Positions 24,444 to 35,000 of a stretch of DNA of 64,000 nucleotides are shown here, piece after piece. Numbering within the stretch: position 1 is the first letter of the stretch; each line of letters opens with the position of its first letter. A program made the translations under genes and the position numbers. The stretch comes from Haliclystus octoradiatus (Eukaryota; Cnidaria; Staurozoa; Stauromedusae; Haliclystidae). The notes beneath the pieces are model-generated. The model was not told where the DNA came from and searched no databases. It was given only the letters and a program-made list of their open reading frames with translations. Where the stretch lies: the NCBI GenBank assembly GCA_916610825.1, contig OU744450.1:3870578-3934577 (forward strand). Direction: 5' to 3'.

Positions 24444-25194
24444 AGTTGTGGGCCACCGTACATGTTAGATCCAGTGTACAGTTAAATATTGTATATGTAC
24501 TATGTTGGAAGCAATGATACGAGGCAAAACCTTTCCCTTAACATCTGTGTTCATCTCACGGCTACTTACCTTTATCGGCTGATGATCACAAATTAAACAC
24601 TGAGACTCCGGTTTGCGGAAAAGGCTCAGGTGCCAGTTTTGTCACCGATAAGCGGATTGCATCGGTTGGACTCATGAGTTGGACTCCGCGGGAGAGCGAA
24701 TCGGATTGAACGGGGTTCGAAAACTAGCAGCACTGTTGTAATCCCGAGAAAATCCTACCCGTCGTTAGAAGTGGCTGAACCGTTTTGCACCGTCTTTTAC
24801 ATACATGCATATGTGTGTCAGCGTGCGTACAATCAACTTATATATTTTTATTGCTATATGTATTCCTATAAAAATGCTGACTTTTGTACGCCCAATTCTA
24901 AGAATCTGGTCAATTAGTGTTGTGTAATGTAATTTGTAATAATCAAGCTGTTCTGTCTTGTATATGCGAAGTTGTAATTCTATGTGTAATTGACGTCATC
25001 ACCCTATGTAATTCCTGTAATCTATCTATGTGTAGTTTGAATAATAAATCAGTTCCAGTTTGACCGTCGTTGTGTTCGCTGGGACTCAATGTCGCTATAG
25101 CAAAGTCAGCTATAGCTATACGACATTAAGTAGCGCAATCCTTATACTGTACTGTACTGTATTTGACACAATCCTCTAAGCGGATCATATCTAT

Positions 25195-25330
25195 ATAGAC
25201 TTGATGACTATCTGATGATAGCTTATAGTCGTGAAACTTCAAGTAGCAAATATGAATTCCTGGTGTTTGACTATTTCAATTATATTACACGCTTAATTGC
25301 TGTATGGCATTGAGCTCTCTCTCATTCTGT
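25195..25330 (+). ncRNA. Hammerhead-like repeat, copy 2
   Basis: CTGATGA at 25212, GAAA at 25233, then CU-UCA-AG-UA forms the same 3-bp stem III and GUA site as copy 1. Stem II and stem I pair poorly. The downstream end contains GGCATTGAGC, as in copy 3. Confidence 0.45.
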
Positions 25331-26099
25331 AAAGACAAATAACAATTATAAATGTTTATTCCATTATTTATAGACTTAAAATACTCTATATATGGCTATA
25401 CTCTTGATATGCTTCAAAACTTCCATCAGAGAATTGGACAAATCATAATATTTTCTCCAATGATGTGGAGTATTATAGATGCACATTAAAATAAGCTATT
25501 TTATATAGCATGGATCTCTATGTGAAATATTTGTGTAATGGTTATGGTATATTAGTACTTCGATTCCGTTGCTAATTACAAATATTGTCGGGAATATCTT
25601 AATTAATTGTTGTAGAATATAAATTTAATTACTACAAGATTGTTTCTTCCAAAAATACAAAGGAAGAGTATTTGTTAGATAAATAGAATATGTTGGCATA
25701 TTGTTATACGTTTGAAACTTAATTGATTTCCCATTGAAAGCTATATATATTGCAATATTTAGAGATGGCCATCTTTTTGAAAATTACGTTTTCGAGATCA
25801 GCAAAGATTTTCGGTCACAAACAGTGACGTTGAATCTTAATATTATTTAATTGGGAATGCACTATAGATACAGCTGTAATAAACTAAGAGATTGGTGAAC
25901 AAGAAATTATTTATTTCAAAGTTTGGTATGAATTTTATTATAGAATAATTGAGTTGATTATTTGTTGTTGTTTACACATGGTAAACAATTTGTGTTATTT
26001 ATTTACATGTAAGTGATTGACTGCTATATCATCTACGACTGGATTTTTTGTTAAAGTAAATGCTATTTTCGCTCTATAAAATTTAGATAATGCTCTATA

Positions 26100-26405
26100 C
26101 CATTTGAAACGCAGAAATGATAAATAATAAGGATAACTAAACAAATCAGACATTTATAATTGCTATACATTATAATAGTTGTACAGTGTGTCCCGCTTAA
26201 GTGCAAATCAAAATTACCAACGGTTTCACTGCATTTATCCGAATTTGAAGTTATCCGAAATTGTTTACCAAGGACTTGACCAGAAAATTGTTTAACGGGT
26301 TTCAAAGCCAGGTTGCAGATAAGCGGGAATTTCACTTATCCGAATTGCACATAAGCGGGTTACACTGTACTGGAGTTTCACGCATCGTAGCGGTCGTCAG
26401 GCAGT
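26100..26405 (-). ncRNA. Hammerhead-like repeat, copy 3, interrupted by a MITE
   Basis: On the minus strand: CTGACGA (26400-26394), stem II CGC...GCG, GAAA (26379-26376), CU-CC-AG-UA. A TA-flanked MITE was inserted exactly at the GTA cleavage motif. The remaining repeat continues on the far side (GATTTGTTTAG, then AGAGCATTATC). Confidence 0.5.
26184..26367. mobile_element. Tc1/mariner-like MITE, 184 bp
   Basis: The termini are CAGTGTGTCCCGCTTAAGTG and the imperfect reverse complement GCACATAAGCGGGTTACACTG, with a TA duplication at 26182-26183 and 26368-26369. The interior has mirrored CGGATAAGTG-type segments. Non-coding. Confidence 0.75.
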
Positions 26406-26750
26406 TCATTCAAATAGGCTATTCATTCAGTGACCATCACGCAATTCAAAAGAATAAACTGCCTGGTTATCGGTATAAACTATAAAATTGCGTGAAACTA
26501 TATTACTAGCAATTTGAGCAAATATGAATGTCTGTCATTTTGCTTTTTGCTATATTTATAATATTCATCATTATACGAATTTATGTAATTTTCCAAAGCC
26601 ATACATTTATGTGTGTATGGCATTAAGATGGAAATAGAGCAATTATTGATTAAAAAAAACAACTAAATTTAAGCAATATTTTTTCTCAGGTTTGGTATGG
26701 CAAGCTTCAATTAGTTGTTTTCAACAGTTACTCTTGTATGCGAAATCAAT

Positions 26751-29700
26751 ATGCGACGATTATATTACATCAATTGCTTCATTTTACTTTTGATGGCTTT
26801 CGAAGCTATTCCAATGGATTGGGGTGACGAGAAGTTGGTTTCGACGTTCATCAAATCTAAAAGTACGTACATGTCAATATTTTAATGTTTTACTGTCTCA
26901 ATGTGTTCATGTTCTGTACATACCTGATCAGTAATAATATATAGGTTATCCCCGGAGGGGCTCTTTTCCGTGTGAGGGGTGCCATTATAATGGACCAAAA
27001 ATTCAAAACAAATTAGATCATTGTTTAGACCAAGATAGTTAGGTTTAGATTAGCCTCATTCCATCACGGCCCTCAATTCCGCGCAGTGTTCCAGTGAGGA
27101 ATCGTAGTAAGGAACTGAGTACCGCGATGGAATGAGGTTAGATTTAGACCACGACAGCTATCGATCATTCGTCCATAACAACAACACGATAATCGAATTT
27201 TTCGTTGTTATGAACGAATATACAACAACTTAAGGTAAACATTTTGTGTTTTATTTTTATGAGTCGACGTTATATATTGAATCCCTCAAATAAACAGAAT
27301 TGTATTGTTCAATAAGCCTTTGACTTCATGTATTACTCTGTTTTAATTTTCACAGAAACACCTATTCAAATGAATCACACAATCAATGGTTATTTTAGAA
27401 CATTTCTTCTAAATGAAAATCATGATGCATGCTCTAATGTTCACGATTACGATGGTCTTCTACGTCAAGATGCATTAAATTATGCCATTGATGAAATCAA
27501 CAATGAAAATATATTACCATCTAATTTCACGTTTCGTAGTCATATGATTGACCCATGCCCATCAGCAAAAGTCCAGCAACCAATCAAAGATCACCATGTT
27601 GGATTATCAATTATCGAAAAAAAATCAACAGATGTAATGTCAATGTGTGATCGACATAATATCGAATTGAATCTAGATTCAAATTTTGCTGATCCGATTA
27701 TCAAGTCATTATCGCTTTTACCAAGAACAGAAAATGAAGCAAAGATATTTGTTGAATTATTTCATGGTTTGAATATATCTTCAATTACAATATTACATTC
27801 TTACGTAAATAAAAATTGGTTATCATATGCTAATATAGTGGAGAGAATGATGATGAAAAATGGAATATGTGCAACTAAAATTGCGTTGGCTGATATGGAA
27901 CGTCTCTATTCTAGTTCTGTTATAAGACAAGGTGGAGCATATTTGCTTCTAGCTGACCATGATGAGATTATCAATTTACTAGACGCTTGCCCTGGTAAAT
28001 GTTCTATTCGCAAAACAATCTTTTTTGGTGGAAGTTCATGGGGAACACGTCGATCTATTCTAGATTTTATCAATCGAAAGTGCGTGACGTCGGCATTTAC
28101 CTTAGGTCAAAAGAAGAACTATAAATTAAGTGGTTTTCATCATTTCCTTCAAAAAAAATTTAACAGTTTGCCTTCTGGAAAGTTAAGACGTGCCTATTCT
28201 CATTTTGTAAAGAAATGTAAAAATAATGCACCAGTTATCGACCAAGTAACCCCAATTGTTTATGCTGTAAGAGCATATGCAGAAGCACTTCGAACTTATC
28301 TTCGTGAGAAATGTCGATCAAATTATCATAATTTAACATGCATCCAAGAGGCAATGTATTCTAGTCGAAGTCAGAAAGTAGTTAAATCAATTATTGCACG
28401 AAATAAAAATATCAATCCTTCATTTGATCATACAAATTTTGAGTTGTATAGAGCACAAATTGCTGGTTTACAATACGCATCAATTGGTAATTGGTCAAGG
28501 AAGATTCGATCTAATACTAAAGACAAAGATAAATCGCAGTCAACTCAGCTTAAACTTCAAGGAAAACATCGTGTTCAAGGGAATTATACTAACTTTATCG
28601 CTAATGGAACTGTGTCATCAATTAAAAGAAATGAAACCATTGGAAGAAAATTTAATCGCATTATTAATGTACTCAATTTGAATATTTCTCTCAGCAAGTC
28701 ATCTGCATCTAATAATACTATGTTGCAAGCTCCCAGGTCATTCTATGTAAAAACAGATTTAGCTCAATCAATGATTTCAATTTCAGAACCATTTGCCGCC
28801 CATTCATTCCATTATAAATTCAAATCATCAACAGATAAGTTATGCAAAATGCTTACAACTTATACCATAAAAGGTATAATACCATTGAAAATAAAGAAAT
28901 ATTTTGCTAAAGGAAATTATTCAAATCGTTTTCATGATAATAATGTTTGCCAACCAAAATGTAACCATGGACTTGTAAAGAAAACAATAACACATTCAAA
29001 ATGTTGTTGGAAATGCCGAAAATGTCCAAAAACTCATATTACTATCAATGGAACATCTTGTAAAGAATGTCCTCATGGTAAAATTCCAAGTGACGATCAT
29101 ATTAAATGTCAATTACTATCAATTCATTTTATAGAAATTGATGATCCGATTGTAATCGGATTAATAACATTTGGTTTTATCGGATTATTATTAACATGGT
29201 TTGTTATTGGTATATTTGCAAGTCATAATCAATCAAAAGTTGTCAAGTCATCAAGTAGAGAATTAAGCTATTTCATGTTATTTGGTATATCATTATGTTT
29301 CGCAATACCAGTATTATATTTATTTAAACCAACATCAACTATCTGTGGTATACAACGTATTTATCTTGGGGTATCATTTACAATATGTTATGCAGCATTA
29401 ATATGGAAAAGTAATCAAATTAAACGTGTATTCAATGCATCATCACAATATACATTAAATCCATCATTCACAAGTACAAAAATACAAATTTATTTCTCCA
29501 TTGCTTTAGTAATTATACAAATATTATTGGCTGTATCTTGGAATATATTAAAACCATCATCTATTTCAAAACAAATAAGCATTGATGAAGAACACATGTA
29601 TTATTCGTGTGGTAATAATCCAAACATAGTATTTCTGGATTTGAGTGTGCCATTATGTTTAATATTCGTGTGTACATATCTTGGTTATAAAAATCGTCAC

Positions 29701-30243
29701 CTACCAAAAGCTTATAATGATTCAAAACAAATATGTCTGACGATGTATTCAACATGTTTATTATGGGTAGTTTTCTTACCTATGTACGTTATTATTACAC
29801 GATCTAATCCATACATGTCACCATATTTATTATGTGGAGCTTCACAAATTGTTGCAATGGTAACATTAATTGGTTTATTCCATTACCGTGTTATTTTACT
29901 TCTAACTGTCAAAACCGTTATATTAGAAAAAAATATGCGTAAATTCATTGGATTCCACTCATTCAATCATCATCAGTCGCAACCCGATACCCAATCTGAT
30001 ACATCATCTACTAATTCGTTTTCGAATGAAGAATTTTATATAAGTACTAGAAGTAATAACAGTAGTGTATCAACTACGCCATTATCGGTATCACCTATAA
30101 CTCGTACAGATGCTACCATGGTTGGTAATAAAGTTGCTGCGGTGAATGATTCTAACGGAAAACGGAAATTAAGTCGTCTTATTGCACCAATATATTTTAT
30201 CGAGGAGAAGGAAGAAAAAGATGTTGATGAGAGTGATAATTGA
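26751..30243 (+). CDS. Class C (metabotropic glutamate-like) GPCR 2, two exons
   Basis: Exon one, 26751-26862, encodes a signal peptide (MRRLYYINCFILLLMAFEAI). A phase-1 intron (GTACGT...TTTCACAG) joins it to 27356-30243, giving 999 residues. The mGluR-like extracellular domain includes NGYFRTFLLNEN and GGSSWGTRRS. A roughly 100-residue Ser/Asn/Lys-rich insert (about 428-533), absent from GPCR 1, comes before the nine-cysteine domain (CQPKCNHG...CCWKCRKC, about 569-630). The seven-span region (about 635-890) shares RHLPKAYNDSKQIC with GPCR 1. The tail is rich in Ser/Thr and ends in acidic residues. Same signal-exon structure and intron phase as GPCR 1, so the two arose by duplication. The ligand is unknown; as in GPCR 1, Ser stands where mGluRs have the ligand-binding Asp. 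Confidence 0.9.
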
Positions 30244-30339
30244 AACAAAATCTAACATTATTTCAATTACATACTAATCGTACAACATTATTAATTATTA
30301 GTAAAATACATTCTCACAGAACTCTCTTCGAAATCTGAA

Positions 30340-31320
30340 TTTTCCTAGCTTTATAATTATATAATGAATAAAATACCTACTAGTCTCTCATAATCAATAC
30401 CACAAATTTACTGTATAATGTTATTTATGACTTGTTACTGACATATTTCCTATATAGCTGACTGTCACGATACTTGATACCTGCAGCTATATATTCATTT
30501 CACATAACCCCGGGGGGGGGGGGGTAACTCCAGCTCGTCAGGGACGGGGAGGTGCCACTTTGGAAAAAGGTAAGGTACCCAAAAGGTTCCAAAAATTTTG
30601 TTGATGCTACCCAAAAAGTTCTAACAGGTTGATTAATTTTAGGTAAATACACAAAAATGGTGCAAATTTTTTCAAAAATTCTTGAAAAAGTCAAAAATAG
30701 GATACCCAAAAGCTCCAAAATTTGAAATGTCATACCCAAAAAGTTCTTTCTCAGCTGGAATATGGACCCAAAAGAAGTGGCACGTCTCCGTATAGCCATC
30801 CTAGTGGAGTTATCCCCCCCCGGGCACATGACTGACATAATTTTGATGACATTTTATAATCTTCTGTATTTTTGTATATTAGATACAATTATGATCAATT
30901 ATCAGTATAAAATATAGTTCTATAGCTTTCATAATCAATACCATCAATATACCGTGTATAATGTATATAACTTGTAACTCTCACATGACTGGAATGATTT
31001 TGATGAAATTTTATAATCTTCTGTATTTTTGTATACTAGATACAATTATGATCAATTATCAGTATAAAATATAGTTCTATAGCTTTCATAATCAATACCA
31101 TCAATATACCGTGCATAATGTTTATAACTTGTAACTGACATACATAAATGTATCCTCTATATCCCCCTATATAGATGACAGTCACGACCAATCTTGATAA
31201 CAGCTATATTCAGATCATGGCTCTGATGACACTTTATAATCTTCTGCATTTCTGATAAAATCTTTTTTGTTTGTTAATTTGATAAAGATACAATGATGAA
31301 TTTTCAGTATAAAATATATA
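30340..31320 (+). repeat. Tandem repeat, period about 157 bp, split by a MITE
   Basis: TTTTGATGACATTTTATAAT at 30841 recurs at 30998 with an almost identical unit (AGTATAAAATATAGTTCTAT, CTTTCATAATCAATACCATC). A degenerate partial unit lies near 31210-31320, and another part-unit (TCATAATCAATACCACAAAT, GCTGACTGTCACGA) lies before the MITE at 30390-30480. Confidence 0.7.
30508..30828 (+). repeat. CCCGGGGGGTAAC MITE, family A, full copy
   Basis: Starts CCCCGGGGGGGGGGGGGTAA and ends GTTATCCCCCCCCGGGC. The interior has CAGCTCGTCAGGGACGGGGA and CACGTCTCCGTATAGCCATC. Same layout as 46186-46500 and 50919-51257. Confidence 0.75.
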
Positions 31321-32076
31321 TTTCTAATGTTTGAGTTTAAAAGAGTTATCATCGTCGGGATATCCGATCAATGTTATCTATTATATGTCATTTATATGTT
31401 GTTCATGTGGCCCCGTATAACATGTTTTATTCTACAAAACAACAGTATTTATTATTTATTTAATTCTACCAAGGATGTAAAGTATTTTATAATTCCCGAT
31501 TCTTATGATTTTGCATAAATGAACAAAACTTTCTTTCTCACTACTAAACTTTCTTTCTCCACAGAAAAGTTCAATCATATACTGTTTTATGCGGTATGCT
31601 CCTCCTCGTGTACGATCAAAGTACATCCACCAAAATTTAAAAAAGTATTTGAAAAAGCTGTTCTGAAACATAAATAGTTTGGAATCTGTTAAAGGGGCCT
31701 GGTTAAATTGCTAATCGGACCGTCATAAATGGCCCCGACCCAAGATATGATGAACCGGTTTAAATATTCTTGTAGTTTTGTTTAAATAATAATCCTTGGC
31801 CTTTTGAGCATGTTTACATACCAGTACAAAACTATCTATGATCTTTCGATGTTTTCTTTTGTCATTAATCGAAAAACTGGTGCCGCACCCTGTGCACCAG
31901 TCGTACAAAGGTAAACAATATGAGACACGATTTCCATTGCGGTAATTCGTCACTGTGATTTTAGTTCGTTTCACGTGACAATAAATAATTTTCCATCTTT
32001 GAAAATGACTTGACTGAAAAAAGAAATTCGCAAGTTCAGTCATATAAACAAGTGTGGTTTAATAACAAGAATAAAT

Positions 32077-35000
32077 ATGAGGCTTATATACTCTGTTTCC
32101 ACATTTGTAATAGTTAATGCTGTGATTGGTTTTCAATATTCAAATGCATTACTTTTTCCTCGTGAATCTGAAACGAGAGAAGTGAAAGATTTGGATGGCG
32201 TTTGGCATTTTCGTATTGATAACTCAACGAAAAGGGATGAAGGTTTTGTTGAAAAATGGTGGAAACGACCACTTTATGAGGTATTTAATAAACAAAATTT
32301 ATGATAATATATCTTATCCCAAGCGCGTTGCTTTTGTGTTGTGGATGGACTTGGGTCGCAGCATAAAACCTTGAAAATTCCGTTTAAAAATAATATATGT
32401 TGACACGGCTTATAAATAAAGTATAGCCGTAATAATTGAATGAAGATGTGGTCACAGCTTGAAGTAGCGGACAATATTTGTGTAAAGCTGTAAATAAGAA
32501 ATAGCAAAGGGTTTGCATATAATAGCTGGGTATTGACGCTTCAGACCAGTAACAAGCGACGAGGCTACCCGGAATCTTGCTGTAATATAATTTTGAAATA
32601 CTTTTACAATATTTTTTCATCGTTAACTTCAACTTCATTAGGAAGCCTCTGAATCAAGTAAATAAATATCTGAAACCCAGTTATCCATGTCGTCGATCCG
32701 GGATTGTTTTGATTGGATTAGAATCTGCATCACATGGCAGACTATGATCTATTATCTACCTCATTTTGAAACTTCTATTGACTATGTTTCAGGGTAGGGT
32801 ATGTTTCAGAGTGGATTGCCATCGAGGTCTATCTGCCGTTAAATATATTGAAATTGATATGCAGCGTCGCGGCAGATTTTTATTAACAAACCCATGAAGC
32901 GCATCCCTGGCCATAGCCGTCTCCGTTAATATAACTGAAGGGGTAGGCTGAGTGCATACCGTAACGTTGACAATCCGATTATTTTATCATCTTTTACTTT
33001 CTATGTTAGACTGGCTCAACGATATACATGCCAGTACCATCTAGCTACAACGATATCACGCAGGAAGCATCCATCCGTGATTTCATTGGATGGGCGTGGT
33101 ATGATAAAGAATTTTACGTTCCATCACGTTGGGATAATGACAAGAAAGTCAGAGTTGTTATGAGAGTTGAAAGCTGTCATTACTATTGCATTGTTGTAAG
33201 TTGAATAATGATCTTAATAATATACAGTGAAACCTGTATATAACAGCCAGGTACGAGCAGAGCCATCTATTTACAAGAGTTGGGACTCTGGGTACGAGAG
33301 TTGACCGTTATAGACAGGTTTGATTCAATATAAAATATTATTTCAGACATACCAAGAGTGACCACTTTAGACAGGTGGCCGTTATATAGAGGTGACCGTT
33401 ATAACAGGTTTGACTGTATTAATTTTTTTTCTCACAAGAGCATCGGCTATATTACAGCATTTGATTATTATCATATTTATTAGTGAAGTTCGATGCATCC
33501 GGATTATGATATATCTGATCAGGACCGAAATTTTTTGATAATTATTTTTATATGTTTTTATGTTTAACGGTTTTGAAATAACTCGGAAAAGTTTGATTGC
33601 AAGGTACCATATCACGATCAATTGAGCATATATATTTTCAGCTCCAATCAAACATATTTTAAAATAACTCATAATATGGTCGATCTAGACATAAATAAAC
33701 TATGCGATTTTGATATATTTAAATACCACATGAGAGAAAACTCTTACAAATTAAAATAAAAATCAATTCCCAAGTCAAATCCGTTCAAAATGACTTTTGC
33801 AATCGTGTCATACCTGTAATCGTGTAATCGTGTCATTGGTGGAACTCTCTGCCAGAGAAATGTGTTATTTCCAAGACAGTGCCAGCATTCAAACGTTCAT
33901 TAGCTAGCATAGATCCTAATGCCTTGTAAATATTTTAGTACAAATGTCGTAACCTTTAAATCTTATCTTATAACCTTTTTAACTTTGATAGATAGTTCTA
34001 CATGCCTTGTAAATATTTGAGTAGCAATTTTGTTTGTAAAACTTTATGTAAATCTCTATGTAAATCTTAATAACCTATTTTAACTTTTTTAACGGCTTTT
34101 CATAAGTGGGAGCCACAAGTTTCCCTGTATTTGCCTGTCACCATTGTTGACAAAATAAAACACATACATACATACATACATATAGACTATTAACATAACA
34201 GGTATATAAACATTTATTAAACTGATAAACGAGAAACTAATTTCTATGGAAATCATGATTTGGTTATTGTTAAGTGTACAATGGCTTCATTTTATGGATC
34301 ATGTCTACGTCTAGAAATATTCTACGTAGAATAAATATTTACACCAATAAAACTGTTTTTAAACCATTACCACCTTGTGAATACATTGCTTTCAGTGGTG
34401 TAATGGCGAGAAAGTTATGCAGCACGAAGGTGGTCATTTACCATTTGAAGCCGATGTTGGTGAATATGTTAATTTTGGATCAAAGAATCGCATAACAGTT
34501 GCTGCAAATAACACTTTAGACAAATACACATTACCCCCTGGATCAATCCAACATATGACTGGAGATTGGTAAGAGAATGTTTTTATTGTTCAAACAATAC
34601 ATTTTTATAGTGTACAGCTAAGCCTGTACATAGCAGCCATCTCGTAGATGTTGAGAAATTGACCGGTTTACACAGGTGACCTTTATATAAAGTATTTGAG
34701 TTCAAGCCGACTTATAAATCCTTTCCATTCAATAGAAAACTAATTTCGACATTGCAAGAGTGACCATTATAGACTGGTGACCGCTGTATAAAGGTGACCG
34801 TTATAACAGATTTAACTTTGATAATTTGATTGATATGTATAAATCGACGAGTAGAGTACTGCTTTTCGTGTGATAACAGCAATTAAAAGTTATGACGTCA
34901 GCTTCATGCAATCTGATTGATTGATTCAGATGTATGGATTTTCTAGGATCAAATTTGTTCAAAATTTCCCGCTTCAAAATTTGATGATAAAGCTTTGTCA

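Larger units (their letters stand above)
18953..24460. mobile_element. 5.5-kb integrase-type DNA transposon with 1.9-kb inverted arms and HECT cargo (IS3EU-like candidate)
   Basis: The ends are TACGGTGGCCCACAACTGCC and its reverse complement, ...GGGCCACCGTA. A perfect 6-bp duplication, CATGTT, flanks it (18947-18952, 24461-24466). The left arm 18953-20842 is repeated inverted at 22562-24460, almost identical by eye. The 1.7-kb loop holds the integrase remnant and the first part of the HECT remnant, both on the minus strand. A 6-bp duplication with TAY/RTA ends and an integrase-like enzyme agrees with what I recall of the IS3EU superfamily; that assignment is inference. The coding parts are broken, so this copy is not autonomous. 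Near-identical arms suggest a recent inverted duplication or gene conversion between them. Confidence 0.85.
22562..24460 (-). repeat. Right inverted arm of the 18953-24460 transposon
   Basis: Reverse complement of the left arm. It starts at ATTTTCGAGCC, directly next to the first recognisable integrase codons. The arm appears to have replaced the transposon's original right end together with the N-terminus of its transposase. Confidence 0.85.
24467..26750. other. Intergenic region upstream of class C GPCR 2
   Basis: No gene is supported. It holds hammerhead-like repeats at 25195 and 26100-26405 and a MITE at 26184. The 24480-25130 stretch is less AT-rich, with AATAAA at 25042, and looks like repeat-derived sequence of unknown type. 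Confidence 0.45.
30244..32076. other. Intergenic region between GPCR 2 and beta-glucuronidase
   Basis: AATAAA at 30366 could be the GPCR 2 poly(A) signal. Most of the stretch is a tandem repeat interrupted by a MITE. 31330-32076 shows no gene, and GUSB promoter elements are not identifiable by eye. Confidence 0.5.

Noticed and set aside
24480-25130. Less AT-rich block with AATAAA, considered as a solo terminal repeat of an old retroelement
   Set aside because: No matching ends, target duplication or second copy were found; left unassigned.
26470-26520. Another hammerhead-like copy at GCGTGAAACTATATTACTAG
   Set aside because: GAAA is present, but CUGANGA is not found at the right distance and stem III does not form.
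27328-27355. ATG at 27328 as the start of GPCR 2
   Set aside because: It lies in the intron before a TTTTCACAG acceptor; the signal-peptide exon at 26751 joins in the same phase as in GPCR 1.
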